A stretch of DNA of 64,000 bases, taken from contig NZ_JABBXB010000005.1 of NCBI RefSeq assembly GCF_013387485.1, positions 1-64,000 on the forward strand, given 5' to 3'. The position numbers were made by a program, and so were the translations under genes. The DNA comes from Stenotrophomonas sp. SAM-B (GTDB lineage: Bacteria; Pseudomonadota; Gammaproteobacteria; Xanthomonadales; Xanthomonadaceae). The first letter of the stretch is position 1, and each line of letters starts with the position of its first letter. The notes beneath the pieces are model-generated. The model did no database searches. It saw only the letters and a list, made by a program, of their open reading frames with translations, and was not told the origin of the DNA. Below, piece after piece: positions 27,370 to 36,810 of the stretch.

Positions 27370-29333
27370 GCACCGCCACGGGCACGCCGCTGCTGCGGCT
27401 GCGCGACCTGCGCCGGGAATTCCCGGCGGGCGATGAGACCATCGCGGTGCTGCGCGACGTCAATCTGGACATCGCAGCGGGCGAGATGGTGGCCATCGTC
27501 GGCCAGTCCGGCTCCGGCAAGTCCACGCTGATGAACATCCTCGGCTGCCTGGACCGGCCCACGCGCGGCAGCTACCAGGTGGCCGGCCGCGAAACCGGCC
27601 GCATGCAGCCGGACGAACTGGCCGAGCTGCGCCGCGAACATTTCGGCTTCATTTTCCAGCGCTACCACCTGCTCGGTGACCTGGACGCGCGCGGCAACGT
27701 GGCCGTGCCCGCCGTGTATGCAGGCAGTCCCGGCCCGGTGCGCACCGCGCGTGCCGAAGAACTGCTGCAACGGCTGGGCCTGGGCGACCGCATGAACCAC
27801 AAGCCCGGCCAGCTCTCCGGCGGGCAGCAGCAGCGTGTGTCGATCGCGCGCGCATTGATGAACGGCGGCGAAGTGATCCTGGCCGACGAACCGACCGGCG
27901 CACTGGACACGAAATCCGGCGAAGAAGTGATGGGCATCCTCGGCGAGCTGCATGCCGAAGGCCACACCATCATCATCGTGACCCACGACATGAGCGTGGC
28001 CGAACACGCCCAGCGCATCATCGAAATCCGCGACGGCGAGATCATCGCCGACCGCATCAATCCGAATGCACCGAGCTACCGCGCGCAGCGCCAGCCGACC
28101 GTAGCGGCCGGCAAGGGCCACAGCTGGCGGGCAGCACGCGACCGCTTCACCGAAGCGTTCCGCATGGCCCTGCTGGCGATGAACGCCCACCGCCTGCGCA
28201 CCTTCCTGACCATGCTCGGCATCATCATCGGCATCGCCTCGGTGGTCTCGGTGGTGGCGATGGGCAATGGCTCCCAGCAGCAGATCCTGCAGAACATCAG
28301 CGCGCTGGGCACCAACACCATCGACGTCTATCCCGGCCGTGGTTTCGGCGACATGCGTTCGGCCCGGGTGCAGACGCTGAAGGCCAGCGATGCCGATGCA
28401 CTGGGCCGGCAGAGCTACATCGACAGTGCCACGCCCAGCGTGTCCTCCTCGGTGACCGCGCGCTACCGCAATCAATCGGCCACCGCGCAGGTCAACGGTG
28501 TCGGCGAGCAGTTCTTCCGGGTCAAGGGCGTGACCCTGATCGCCGGCAGCTTCTTCGATACCGATGCGGTGCGCAGCCTGGCCCAGGTGGCCATCATCGA
28601 CGAGAACACCCGCACCCAGTTCTTCCCGAATGGCGAAGACCCGGTCGGCCAGGTGATCCTGCTCGGCAACGTGCCGGTGCGCGTGGTCGGTGTCGCGCAG
28701 CGGCAGAGCTTCGGCTTCGGCGGCAGCACCAGCCTGAGCGTGTGGGTGCCCTACACCACGGTGATGTCGCGCATGCTCGGCCAGAGCCATGTTTCCAGCA
28801 TCACCGTGCGCGTGGATGACACCACGCCGATGGATGCGGCACAGGCCGCCATTTCCAAGCTGCTGATCATGCGTCACGGCACCGAGGACTTCTTCCTCAG
28901 CAACAGCGCCGAGATCCGCCAGACCATCGAGCAGACCACCCGCACGATGACGCTGTTGATCAGCGCCATCGCCGCGATCGCGCTGCTGGTCGGTGGCATC
29001 GGCGTGATGAACATCATGCTGGTCTCGGTGACCGAGCGGACCCGCGAGATCGGCGTGCGCATGGCCGTCGGCGCGCGGCAGAGCGATATCCGCCAGCAGT
29101 TCCTGATCGAAGCGGTGCTGGTGTGTCTGCTCGGCGGCCTGCTCGGCGTCGGCCTGTCGCTGGTGATCGGCTGGCTGTTCGGCAAGTTCGCGCCGGACTT
29201 CCAGATGCTGTTCTCGACCGCATCCATCGTGGCCGCCTTTGCCTGCTCCAGCCTGATCGGCGTGGCGTTTGGTTTCCTGCCGGCCCGCAATGCCGCCCAA
29301 CTTGATCCCGTGGAGGCGCTGGCGCGCGAATGA
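27366..29333 (+). CDS. macB: MacB-type ABC exporter (ATPase + FtsX-like permease)
   Basis: The 655-aa type VII ABC protein is one chain with an N-terminal ATPase (Walker [20 protein letters not shown], signature [15 protein letters not shown], Walker [14 protein letters not shown]-loop [13 protein letters not shown]). This is followed by a membrane helix near 285, a large periplasmic domain, and three helices at the C-terminus (for example [25 protein letters not shown], ending [17 protein letters not shown]). It is a mechanotransmission pump for macrolides, peptides or porphyrins, working with MacA and the following outer-membrane factor. Overlaps of 4 bp on both sides (ATGA) make macA-macB-OMP one unit. 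Confidence 0.95.
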   Translation: MSTATGTPLLRLRDLRREFPAGDETIAVLRDVNLDIAAGEMVAIVGQSGSGKSTLMNILGCLDRPTRGSYQVAGRETGRMQPDELAELRREHFGFIFQRYHLLGDLDARGNVAVPAVYAGSPGPVRTARAEELLQRLGLGDRMNHKPGQLSGGQQQRVSIARALMNGGEVILADEPTGALDTKSGEEVMGILGELHAEGHTIIIVTHDMSVAEHAQRIIEIRDGEIIADRINPNAPSYRAQRQPTVAAGKGHSWRAARDRFTEAFRMALLAMNAHRLRTFLTMLGIIIGIASVVSVVAMGNGSQQQILQNISALGTNTIDVYPGRGFGDMRSARVQTLKASDADALGRQSYIDSATPSVSSSVTARYRNQSATAQVNGVGEQFFRVKGVTLIAGSFFDTDAVRSLAQVAIIDENTRTQFFPNGEDPVGQVILLGNVPVRVVGVAQRQSFGFGGSTSLSVWVPYTTVMSRMLGQSHVSSITVRVDDTTPMDAAQAAISKLLIMRHGTEDFFLSNSAEIRQTIEQTTRTMTLLISAIAAIALLVGGIGVMNIMLVSVTERTREIGVRMAVGARQSDIRQQFLIEAVLVCLLGGLLGVGLSLVIGWLFGKFAPDFQMLFSTASIVAAFACSSLIGVAFGFLPARNAAQLDPVEALARE

Positions 29334-30769
29334 AGATTTCTCCTGCTCTGCTGCACCCTGCGTCACTGCGCCCGCTGGCCCTGGCCTGCGTGACCGCGCT
29401 GGCCCTGTCTGGCTGCGTCAGTACCGGCCGCTACCAGGTCGATGCACCGGCGGTCCCGGCCACCTACGGCCGTGGCGATGGCACCTTGAACGCCCCCACC
29501 GAGGCCGTCAGCGAACAACCGCATGCGGCATCGGCGGATGTCCGCGCCGATGCCTGGTGGACCCAGTTCGGCGACCCCGGCCTGGACCGCGTGATCGATC
29601 GTGCCCTGGCCGCCAACACCGATCTGGTCTCGGCCGGATTGGCCGTGCAGCGTGCGCGGCTGCAGGCCGGGTTGGCCGACAACGCCCTGTGGCCGCAGCC
29701 CTCGGGCAGCGTCGGCAGCAGCGGCAACCGCCCGATCGACCAGAGCGCGGACTGGAACCGCGGCAGCTCGGCCGGCGTGTCCCTGCAATGGGAGATCGAC
29801 CTGTGGGGGCGGCTGCGCGCCCAGCGCGACATCGCCCAGTGGGAAGCCCAGGCCAGCCAGGAGGACCTGCAGAACACCGCGCTGCTGGTGATCAGCGACG
29901 TGGCTACGCAGTACTGGACGCTGGCGTTCCTCAACCAGTCGATCGCCGCCGGCCAGGCCAACCTGGCGCGGCTGCAGCGCACCCGCGAGCTGGTCCAGGC
30001 GCGCTTCGATGCCGGTGCGGTATCGCGGCTGGAAGTACGCCAGGCCGCGCAGAGCCTGGAAGCACAACGTGCCGCGCAGAGTGCACTGGAGCAGCAGCGC
30101 GTCGCCGCGCGCAATGCGCTGACCGTGCTGCTGGACGGGCAACCGCTGGCGATGGCCGACGAGCCGCAGCAGTTGCAGCGCGTCGGCAGCCCGGTGATCG
30201 CCGAAGGCCTGCCGGCCGATCTGCTCGGCCGACGCCCGGACCTGCGCGCCGCCGAGCTGCGCCTGCGCAACAGCCTGAAGACCATCAAGGTCACCGCGAC
30301 CCAGTACTACCCGGCGCTGAGCCTGACCGGCAGCGTCGGTACCGGTGCCGCCTCGCTCTCGGACGTGCTGAATAATCCGGTCGCCACCCTGGGCGCGGGG
30401 CTGTCGCTGCCGTTCCTCAACGTGCGCCAGGCCCAGTTGAACACCCGCTTGGCCGGCACCGACTACCAGATCGCGGCCAACGGGTTCCGCCGCACGCTGT
30501 ACACCGCGTTGTCGGAAGTGGACAACGCCTTGTCGGCGCGCACCCAGTTCGCCACGCAGGTGGCGGCCTCGCAGGCGTCCTATGACGAAGCGGTGGAGAT
30601 CGAACGGATGTACGAGGTGCGCTACCGGGTCGGTGCGACCGATCTGCGGACCTGGCTGGAAGCGCAGCAGACCCGGCGCGACGCCGAGCTGTCGCTGGCA
30701 TCCGTGCGTCAACGGCAGTTGATCAACGATGTGACGTTGTTCAAGGCGCTGGGGGGAAGCGCGGGCTGA
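29330..30769 (+). CDS. outer-membrane efflux lipoprotein (NodT family) of the MacAB-type pump
   Basis: The 479-aa TolC-like channel carries a lipoprotein signal ([18 protein letters not shown], lipobox L-S-G-C). It has two OEP repeats with the usual [24 protein letters not shown] start, [21 protein letters not shown], and [16 protein letters not shown]. It gives the pump its own outer-membrane exit, as in the Stenotrophomonas MacABC arrangement, rather than sharing TolC. Its ATG overlaps macB by 4 bp. An inverted SMAG pair follows, between this gene and convergent rlmB. Confidence 0.92.
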   Translation: MKISPALLHPASLRPLALACVTALALSGCVSTGRYQVDAPAVPATYGRGDGTLNAPTEAVSEQPHAASADVRADAWWTQFGDPGLDRVIDRALAANTDLVSAGLAVQRARLQAGLADNALWPQPSGSVGSSGNRPIDQSADWNRGSSAGVSLQWEIDLWGRLRAQRDIAQWEAQASQEDLQNTALLVISDVATQYWTLAFLNQSIAAGQANLARLQRTRELVQARFDAGAVSRLEVRQAAQSLEAQRAAQSALEQQRVAARNALTVLLDGQPLAMADEPQQLQRVGSPVIAEGLPADLLGRRPDLRAAELRLRNSLKTIKVTATQYYPALSLTGSVGTGAASLSDVLNNPVATLGAGLSLPFLNVRQAQLNTRLAGTDYQIAANGFRRTLYTALSEVDNALSARTQFATQVAASQASYDEAVEIERMYEVRYRVGATDLRTWLEAQQTRRDAELSLASVRQRQLINDVTLFKALGGSAG

Positions 30770-30793
30770 TCGCCCGCGCCAGGTGCATCACGG

Positions 30794-30890
30794 GTAGAGC
30801 CACGCCATGCGTGGCTGCCTCTCGATCCGGCGCCGCACATTGTCTGCCTCTCGATCCCGCACCGCTCAGCCACGCATGGCGTGGCTCTAC
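30794..30890. repeat. inverted SMAG pair between efflux operon and rlmB
   Basis: GTAGAGCCACGCCATGCGTGGCT at 30794-30816 faces its inverted copy at 30868-30890 (ends GGCTCTAC), 51 bp apart. A near-repeat of TCTCGATCC occurs inside the spacer. It lies between two convergent genes, so it probably acts as a two-way transcript end. Confidence 0.88.
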
Positions 30891-30910
30891 CCCCCGGGCC
30901 TGTGCGCGGC

Positions 30911-31657
30911 TTACAGCCCGCGCTGGCGCACTGCTTCGAACAGGCTCACGCCGGTGGCCACTGAGACGTTGAGGCTCTCGATATCGCCCGGCATCGGAAT
31001 CTTGACCAGGCCATCGCAGTTCTCGCGGGTCAGGCGGCGCAGGCCGTCGGCTTCGCCGCCCAGCACCAGCGCCACGTTGCCCTTCAGATCGATCGCGTAC
31101 AGCGATTCGGTGGCTTCGCCGGCCAGGCCGTAGATCCACACGCCCTGCTTCTGCAGATCCTTCAGGCAGCGCGAGAGGTTGGTCACCTGCACCACCGGGA
31201 TGCGGTCGGCCGCGCCCGCCGAGGTCTTGCGCACGGTCGCGTTGACCGAAGCCGACTTGTCCTTGGGGATGATCACCGCCGTGGCACCGGCCGCAGCCGC
31301 GCTGCGCAGGCAGGCGCCGAGATTGTGCGGGTCCTGGACTTCATCCAGGATCAGCAGCAGGGCTTTGCCCTCGGCCGCTTCGACCAGCCCTTCCAGCTCG
31401 TTCTCGCCCCAGGTCCGTGCGGCCTGGTAGCGCGCGGCCACGCCCTGGTGACGCACCGAACCGCCCACACCGTCCAGCGCCTGGGTGTTCACCTTGCGCA
31501 CGTCGATGCCCTTGCGGCGTGCGTTTTCCTCGATCTCGGTCAGACGCGGATTCTTCGCACCGGCCTCGATGAGGACCTCGCGGACGTTCTCGGCATCATT
31601 CTCGATCGAAGAGGCGACGGCGTTGACGCCGACGATCCACTGGCTTTGCTTGCTCAT
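30911..31657 (-). CDS. rlmB: 23S rRNA Gm2251 2'-O-methyltransferase RlmB
   Basis: The 248-aa SPOUT methylase has an L30e-like N-terminal domain (WIVGVNAVASSIENDAENVREVLIEAG) and a knotted SpoU domain. The three motifs are LILDEVQDPHNLGACLRSAAAAGA (motif 1, catalytic Arg), ALVLGGEADGLRRLTRENCD (motif 2) and VKIPMPGDIESLNVSVATGVSLFEAVRQ (motif 3, Ser-Leu-Asn). It methylates G2251 in the P loop of 23S rRNA. In many proteobacteria it follows rnr; here a GFA-type gene lies between. The ATG at 31657 is the only one fitting the conserved start. Confidence 0.95.
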   Translation of the reverse strand: MSKQSQWIVGVNAVASSIENDAENVREVLIEAGAKNPRLTEIEENARRKGIDVRKVNTQALDGVGGSVRHQGVAARYQAARTWGENELEGLVEAAEGKALLLILDEVQDPHNLGACLRSAAAAGATAVIIPKDKSASVNATVRKTSAGAADRIPVVQVTNLSRCLKDLQKQGVWIYGLAGEATESLYAIDLKGNVALVLGGEADGLRRLTRENCDGLVKIPMPGDIESLNVSVATGVSLFEAVRQRGL

Positions 31658-31767
31658 TGCGGGGGGCGGGACCGGTAAAGGGGTTGGTAATGGTAGAGCA
31701 TCGAGCCCCACCCTGCCCTGCCGGGCGTTCACGGGGGCGTTCACGGGGGTGCGGCCACCGCCGGCCT

Positions 31768-32244
31768 TCAGCCCGGCGGCCAGTCCGTGGTGTCGTGGTC
31801 CGGGTGCTGGCGGGAGACGATATGCAGCAGGAAGTCCCCGGCCGCAGTGTCCTCCTCGCTGCGCAGCGCGCCGAGCGAGCCCAGCGTATCCACGAACGGC
31901 AGCTTGGCCTCGATGCCGTACTGGATCGTAGGCGGCAGACGGGTCGGCTCGTCAAACGCACCGGCCGCGACCGCCACACCGTCCGGCGCTTCATAGGTCA
32001 ACGGGGTGCCGCAGTCGGCGCAGAAGCCGCGCTGGACCAGATTGGACGACGCGAAACGCCGGGGTTCGCCGCGGGTCCAGCGGAAATCGCTGCCGCGCAC
32101 CGATACCAGGGGGGCGTAGTACGCGCCGAAGGCCTTCTGGCACATCCGGCAATGGCAGATCGAACTGTGGGTCAGCTCACCGACCACATGGAAGCGGATC
32201 GCGCCGCACTGGCAGCCGCCGCTGTATTCGGGGAAGGACTGCAT
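31768..32244 (-). CDS. GFA family (Mss4-like) zinc protein
   Basis: The 158-aa protein has the Mss4-like fold of the GFA family, named for glutathione-dependent formaldehyde-activating enzyme. Zinc ligands are in GGCQCGAIRF, ICHCRMCQKAFG and GFCADCGTPLTYE, seven Cys in the expected order. The substrate role of most members, including this one, is unproven; they may bind glutathione adducts. The start at 32244 begins right at the conserved GGCQCGA region after eight residues. It sits between rnr and rlmB, next to a group of SMAG hairpins on the rnr side, which hints at a later insertion. Confidence 0.88.
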   Translation of the reverse strand: MQSFPEYSGGCQCGAIRFHVVGELTHSSICHCRMCQKAFGAYYAPLVSVRGSDFRWTRGEPRRFASSNLVQRGFCADCGTPLTYEAPDGVAVAAGAFDEPTRLPPTIQYGIEAKLPFVDTLGSLGALRSEEDTAAGDFLLHIVSRQHPDHDTTDWPPG

Positions 32245-32304
32245 GTGATCGCTCCGACGGGGTCCGTGGGAAACAACATGCCCACCCGCGGGGGGCGGGT
32301 GGAC

Positions 32305-32386
32305 GGTGTGCCGGCCGACGGTCGGCGGGTAGACGAGGTGCCGACCAACGGTCGGCACCTACCGCGTACCGGCCGTGGGCCGGTAC
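32305..32386. repeat. SMAG repeat with two flanking hairpins
   Basis: A clear inverted-orientation SMAG lies at 32338-32362 (GTGCCGACC/GGTCGGCAC then CTAC). Before it is a degenerate GCCGGCCGACGGTCGGC palindrome near 32309-32326, and after it a GTACCGGCC/GGCCGGTAC hairpin at 32366-32386. The group sits just past the rnr stop. Confidence 0.75.
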
Positions 32387-32393
32387 GCGACGA

Positions 32394-34862
32394 TCAGTAC
32401 TTCTGCTTCTGGCGCTTGGCCGGCTGGCCGCGCGGCGGCAGCTCGGGCAGGGCATCGTCCTTCTCTTCGACCAGGCGGAAGTCGATCTTGCGCTCTTCCA
32501 TGCTGGCCTTGAGCACCAGGATCCGCACCCGGTCACCGAGACGGTAGATCTTGCCGCGACGCTCGCCGTTGAGCGTCTTGCGCACCGCGTCGAACTGGTA
32601 ATAGTCGTGCGGCAGCTGGGTCACATGGACCAGGCCGTTGACCTTGGACTCATCCAGCTCCACGAACAGGCCGAAGCTGGTCACGCCACTGATCACGCCG
32701 TCGAACTGGCCACCCACGTGCTTTTCCATCCACGCGGCGCGGTAACGCTCGTCGACTTCGCGCTCGGCTTCGTCGGCACGGCGCGCACGCTCGGAGCACT
32801 GCAGGGCCAAGGCGGCCATCTCACGCGGCGAGTAGGTGAACTTCTCCGGCGCGGCCCCGCTGAGCGCGTGCTTGATCGCACGGTGCACCAGCAGATCGGG
32901 GTAACGACGGATCGGCGAGGTGAAGTGGGCGTACGCATCCAGCGCCAGGCCGAAGTGGCCCAGGTTGTCCGGCGAATACACAGCCAGGCTCTGGCTGCGC
33001 AGCAGCACCGATTCCAGCAGTGCCGCGTCCGGGCGATCGCGCACCTTCTTGAGCAGCTTGGTGAAATCGGCCGGCTGCACCTTCGACCACGGCGGCAGGC
33101 TCAGCTTGAATTCCTTGAGGAACTCGAGCAGATCGGCGTACTTGGATTCCGGCGGGCGCTCATGGTCGCGGAACGGCGCCGGCACCTGCTTGGCCAACAG
33201 GTAGCGTGCGGCCTGCACGTTCGCCGCGATCATGCATTCTTCGATCAGCTTGTGCGCATCGTTGCGCACCATCATCCCGGCCTGGGTGACTTCGCCGGTG
33301 TTGTCCAGCACGAAGCGCACTTCGGAGGTTTCAAACTCGATCGCACCGCGGCGGGTACGGGCCTTGGCCAGCACGTGATACAGCTGGTACAGGCGGTCGA
33401 CCTGCGGCATCAGCGGGCCGATCGCCTTGCGCGCGGCCGGGTCGTTCTCGCCCACCGCTTCCCAGACCTGGTTATAGGTCAGGCGCGCGTGCGAGTTCAT
33501 CACCGCTTCGTAGAAGCGCGAATGGATGACTTCGCCTTCGCGGTTCACCTGCATGTCGCAGACGAAGCACATGCGGTCGACCTTGGGCATCAGCGAGCAG
33601 ATGCCGTTCGAGAGCGTTTCCGGCAGCATCGGCACCACGAACCCGGGGAAGTAGACCGAGGTCGCGCGCTTCTGCGCTTCATCATCCAGCGGCGTACCGG
33701 GACGTACGTAATTGGAGACGTCGGCGATCGCCACGACCAGGCGGAAGCCTTCGGCATTCGGTTCGCAGTAGACCGCGTCGTCGAAGTCCTTGGCATCCTC
33801 GCCATCGATGGTGACCAGCGGCGTGTTGCGCAGGTCTTCGCGGTGGCCGATCTGTTCCGGGGTGACCACCATCGGCACGGCGGTGGCTTCCGCCAGCACT
33901 TCGGCCGGGAACTCGAACGGCAGTTCGTGGCCGTGGATCGCAGTTTCCACCACCAGCGAGGCGGTCAGCTTGTCGCCGAGGACGGCGATGATGCGGCCGA
34001 TCGGCGGACGACGGGTGTCCGGTGCCTGGGTCAGCTCGCAGACCACCAACTGGCCGTCGCGGGCATCGCCGGTCTGGTCGGGCGGGATCTGCACATTGCG
34101 CTGCACGCGCTTGTCGTCGGGCACCACGTAATTGATGCCGAATTCGACGCTGAAGCGGCCGATCAGGCGGCTCATGCCACGCTCGAGCACGCGCGAAATG
34201 CTGGCCTCGCGGCGACCACGACGATCGATGCCGGTCACGTTGACCAGCACGCGGTCGCCATGCAGCACCTTGCGCATTTCGAACGGCGGCAGGAACAGGT
34301 CGTCACCGCCCTCGACCGGGCGCAGGAAGCCGAACCCTTCCGGGTTGGCGATCACCACGCCGGTGATCAGGTTGACGGCCTGCAGCGGCGCGAAACCGCC
34401 ACGGCGGTTCTGCACCAGCTGGCCATCACGGCACATCGCACCCAGGCGCTTGCCCAGGGCATCGGCACGGTCCGGCTCGGTCAGGCCGAGATGGATGGCG
34501 ATCTCGTCGGCGGTCTGCGGGCCATCGCAGCGGTCGAGCAGTTGCAGGATCGCCTCACGGCTGGCGATCGGCTGCGCATAGCGCTCGGCCTCGCGGGCGG
34601 CGAACGGATCCACCTGCACTTCACCATCCAGCGGAGCCGGATGCGGGCGGCGGCGCGTCGGGATCGGCCCGGCGTGCGCGGGCTTGGCGCCCCGCTTGTT
34701 GCCGCGCGGCGGCTCAGGGGTGTTCAGGGATTCGGGCATCCAGGGGGGCAGCTTGCCGGCTTTCTTGGCGGCAGCGCGGGGGTTGCCCGACGGACCGGCT
34801 GCCTTCTTGGGCGCCGGGGACTTGGGGGCTTTCGCGCCCTGGGTCGGTTTCTTTGGTTTCAT
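32394..34862 (-). CDS. rnr: ribonuclease R (3'-5' exoribonuclease)
   Basis: The 822-aa protein is processive and degrades structured RNA. A Lys/Pro/Ala-rich tail fills residues 1-75, then comes an HTH-like domain (ASREAILQLLDRCDGPQTADEIAIHLG), cold-shock domains, and the RNB catalytic domain with VTIDGEDAKDFDDAVYCE and HFTSPIRRYPDLLVHRAIKH. A C-terminal S1 domain is FDGVISGVTSFGLFVELDESKVNGLVHV, followed by a short basic tail. It takes part in rRNA quality control and trans-translation. The ATG at 34862 is used because upstream sequence contains stops in related frames and the tRNA promoter region. rlmB lies downstream as usual. Confidence 0.95.
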   Translation of the reverse strand: MKPKKPTQGAKAPKSPAPKKAAGPSGNPRAAAKKAGKLPPWMPESLNTPEPPRGNKRGAKPAHAGPIPTRRRPHPAPLDGEVQVDPFAAREAERYAQPIASREAILQLLDRCDGPQTADEIAIHLGLTEPDRADALGKRLGAMCRDGQLVQNRRGGFAPLQAVNLITGVVIANPEGFGFLRPVEGGDDLFLPPFEMRKVLHGDRVLVNVTGIDRRGRREASISRVLERGMSRLIGRFSVEFGINYVVPDDKRVQRNVQIPPDQTGDARDGQLVVCELTQAPDTRRPPIGRIIAVLGDKLTASLVVETAIHGHELPFEFPAEVLAEATAVPMVVTPEQIGHREDLRNTPLVTIDGEDAKDFDDAVYCEPNAEGFRLVVAIADVSNYVRPGTPLDDEAQKRATSVYFPGFVVPMLPETLSNGICSLMPKVDRMCFVCDMQVNREGEVIHSRFYEAVMNSHARLTYNQVWEAVGENDPAARKAIGPLMPQVDRLYQLYHVLAKARTRRGAIEFETSEVRFVLDNTGEVTQAGMMVRNDAHKLIEECMIAANVQAARYLLAKQVPAPFRDHERPPESKYADLLEFLKEFKLSLPPWSKVQPADFTKLLKKVRDRPDAALLESVLLRSQSLAVYSPDNLGHFGLALDAYAHFTSPIRRYPDLLVHRAIKHALSGAAPEKFTYSPREMAALALQCSERARRADEAEREVDERYRAAWMEKHVGGQFDGVISGVTSFGLFVELDESKVNGLVHVTQLPHDYYQFDAVRKTLNGERRGKIYRLGDRVRILVLKASMEERKIDFRLVEEKDDALPELPPRGQPAKRQKQKY

Positions 34863-34946
34863 TGACCTCAATAGTAACCGCTGCGGGTGTGCAGAGTCAG
34901 TCAGCGGCACTCCTGTGCAGGATTGTGAAGAAATTTCACAAAACCG

Positions 34947-34975
34947 TTGACAAGTTTCCCGGACATGCCCAGAAT
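34947..34975 (+). promoter_or_regulatory. sigma-70 promoter of tRNA-Leu
   Basis: TTGACA (34947-34952) and CAGAAT (34970-34975) are separated by exactly 17 bp. The mature tRNA begins 15 bp after the -10 box, so the transcript has a very short 5' leader. Confidence 0.8.
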
Positions 34976-34989
34976 TCTCCTCCTGAGTC

Positions 34990-35076
34990 GCCCAGGTGGC
35001 GGAATTGGTAGACGCACTAGCTTCAGGTGCTAGCGGGGGCAACTTCGTGGAGGTTCGAGTCCTCTCCTGGGCACCA
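34990..35076 (+). tRNA. leuT: tRNA-Leu (anticodon CAG)
   Basis: The 87-nt tRNA has a long variable arm. The acceptor stem is GCCCAGG/CCTGGGC, the anticodon stem-loop is CTAGC-TTCAGGT-GCTAG with anticodon CAG, the variable arm is around GGGGGCAACTTCGTGG, and the T loop is GGTTCGAGTCC. CCA is encoded. It reads CUG, by far the most used Leu codon in this GC-rich DNA. It is a single tRNA gene with its own promoter and terminator. Confidence 0.97.
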
Positions 35077-35094
35077 TGACTCGGAAAATGATCA

Positions 35095-35116
35095 AACCCG
35101 CGCAAGCGGGTTTTTT
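35095..35116 (+). terminator. rho-independent terminator of tRNA-Leu
   Basis: The stem AACCCGC/GCGGGTT with a GCAA loop is followed by a T6 run, 18 bp after the tRNA CCA end. Confidence 0.92.
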
Positions 35117-35181
35117 CGTTTCCGGGCCAGGTATGCATGGATACATGCGTACCGCGCGATGCCCGGCACCGCCCCACAACG

Positions 35182-35212
35182 AAAAAACCCCGCCTCTCAG
35201 CGGGGTTTTTTC
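35182..35212. terminator. two-way rho-independent terminator between tRNA-Leu and emrB
   Basis: AAAAAACCCCGC, loop CTCTCA, GCGGGGTTTTTT. A and T runs on both sides let it work for both strands; it ends the leftward emr operon 19 bp past the emrB stop. Confidence 0.9.
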
Positions 35213-35231
35213 GTTTCAACGTATCACGTCT

Positions 35232-36803
35232 TCAGTGCCCGCCGGCCGAGGCCGCACCCGCCCCTGCGCCGAACGGCGGCTTGGCCAGCCACAGGAAAGC
35301 GATGATGGCCAGGAAGATCCAGCCCAGCAGGAAGAAGATGTCGTTGAAGCCCATCTGCGAGGCCTGGTGGTTGATCATGTTGTTGAGCGCAGCCGCACCA
35401 TGCTGCAGGTCGCCCTGCCCCATCGCGGTCACCTGGTCCTGCATGCCCGGGGTGTAGCCGGAGATGTGTTCGGTCAGGTGCGCGTGGTGTTCCTGGGTAC
35501 GGCGTGCCCACAGCCACGTGGTCAGCGAGGCGGCGAAGCTGCCGCCCAGCGTACGCAGGAAGGTGGCCAGGCCGGAACCGGCGGCGATCTCGCGACCGTC
35601 CAGATCCGACAGCAGGATCTGCAGCACCGGCATGAAGAACAACGCCACGCCGATCCCCATGATCAGCTGGATGCCGGCCACATGGCCGAAGTCCACCTGC
35701 AGGTTGAAGCCCGAGCGCAGGAAGCTGGTGAACGACAGGAAGATGAAGGCGATCGTGGCCAGCATGCGCATGTCGAACCGCGAGGCGTACTTGCCCACGA
35801 ACGGCGTCATGATCACCGGCAGCACGCCGATCGGCGCGGTCGCCAGGCCGGCCCAGATCGCGGTGTAGCCCATGTCACGCTGCAACCACTGCGGGATCAG
35901 CAGCGCCACGCTGAAGAACGCCGCGTAGGCCACCACCATCGCCAGCGTGCCGGCGCGGAAGTTGCGATGCCGGAACAGGCGCAGATCGACGATGGGATCC
36001 TTGTCGGTCAATTCCCAGATCAGGAACACTGCCAGGGCCACCACCGACACGCAGGCCAGCACGACGATCTTGGTCGAACTGAACCAGTCTTCGTCGTTGC
36101 CCAGATCGAGCACCAGCTGCAGGGCGCCCACGCCGATCACCAGGGTGATCAGACCGACGTAATCCATCTTCGGCTTTTCGACGTGTTCGGGGCGCCCCTT
36201 GAGCTGGTTGCCCACCACCAGCGCGGCGAAGATGCCCAGCGGCACGTTGATCAGGAAGATCCATTCCCAACTGTAGTTGTCGGTGATCCAGCCCCCGAGG
36301 ATCGGGCCGGCGATCGGCGCGACCACGGTGATCATCGCCAGCAACGCCAGCGCCTGCCCGCGTTTTTCACGTGGATAGAGCGAGACCAGCAGGCTCTGCG
36401 TGATCGGGTACATCGGGCCGGCGACGAAGCCTTGGATCGCACGCGACACCACCAGCATGCCCATGCTCTGGGCCAGGCCGCACAGCAGCGAGGCCAGGGT
36501 GAAGGCCAGCGTGGCCCAGACGAACAGCTTGGTTTCGCCGAAGCGCCGGCTGAGGTAGCCGGTCAGCGGCAGCGCGATCGCGGTGCTGACCGCGAACGAG
36601 GTGATGACCCAGGTGGCCTGCTGCGAACTGGCGCCGAGATTGCCGGCGATGGTCGGCAACGAGACGTTGGCGATGGTGGTGTCCAGGACCTGCATGAACG
36701 AGGCCATCGCCAGCCCTGCGGTACACAGGGCGACGTTGGCCGGCCGGAAGGCCGTGCCTGGCGCCGCGGGGGCGCCCGGCGCGGCGGGAGCTTGTGCGGA
36801 CAT
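35232..36803 (-). CDS. emrB: EmrB-type DHA2 family (14-TMS) drug:H+ antiporter
   Basis: The 523-aa MFS transporter has an Ala/Pro-rich tip and then 14 predicted helices. Motif C/D1 is FMQVLDTTIANVSLPTIAGNLG at the first helix, motif A is GYLSRRFGETKLFV, and motif C is ALLAMITVVAPIAGPILGGWI, all typical for EmrB. It expels hydrophobic compounds through EmrA and the outer-membrane EmrC. It is the last gene of the leftward operon, starting 7 bp after emrA. The C-terminal helix ends in WLAKPPFGAG. Confidence 0.94.
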   Translation of the reverse strand: MSAQAPAAPGAPAAPGTAFRPANVALCTAGLAMASFMQVLDTTIANVSLPTIAGNLGASSQQATWVITSFAVSTAIALPLTGYLSRRFGETKLFVWATLAFTLASLLCGLAQSMGMLVVSRAIQGFVAGPMYPITQSLLVSLYPREKRGQALALLAMITVVAPIAGPILGGWITDNYSWEWIFLINVPLGIFAALVVGNQLKGRPEHVEKPKMDYVGLITLVIGVGALQLVLDLGNDEDWFSSTKIVVLACVSVVALAVFLIWELTDKDPIVDLRLFRHRNFRAGTLAMVVAYAAFFSVALLIPQWLQRDMGYTAIWAGLATAPIGVLPVIMTPFVGKYASRFDMRMLATIAFIFLSFTSFLRSGFNLQVDFGHVAGIQLIMGIGVALFFMPVLQILLSDLDGREIAAGSGLATFLRTLGGSFAASLTTWLWARRTQEHHAHLTEHISGYTPGMQDQVTAMGQGDLQHGAAALNNMINHQASQMGFNDIFFLLGWIFLAIIAFLWLAKPPFGAGAGAASAGGH

Positions 36804-36810
36804 GGTGGCC

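Noticed and set aside
34990..35230. tRNA-Leu as attachment site of an integrated element
   Set aside because: There is no integrase, no direct repeat of the tRNA 3' end, and ordinary terminators and the emr operon follow.
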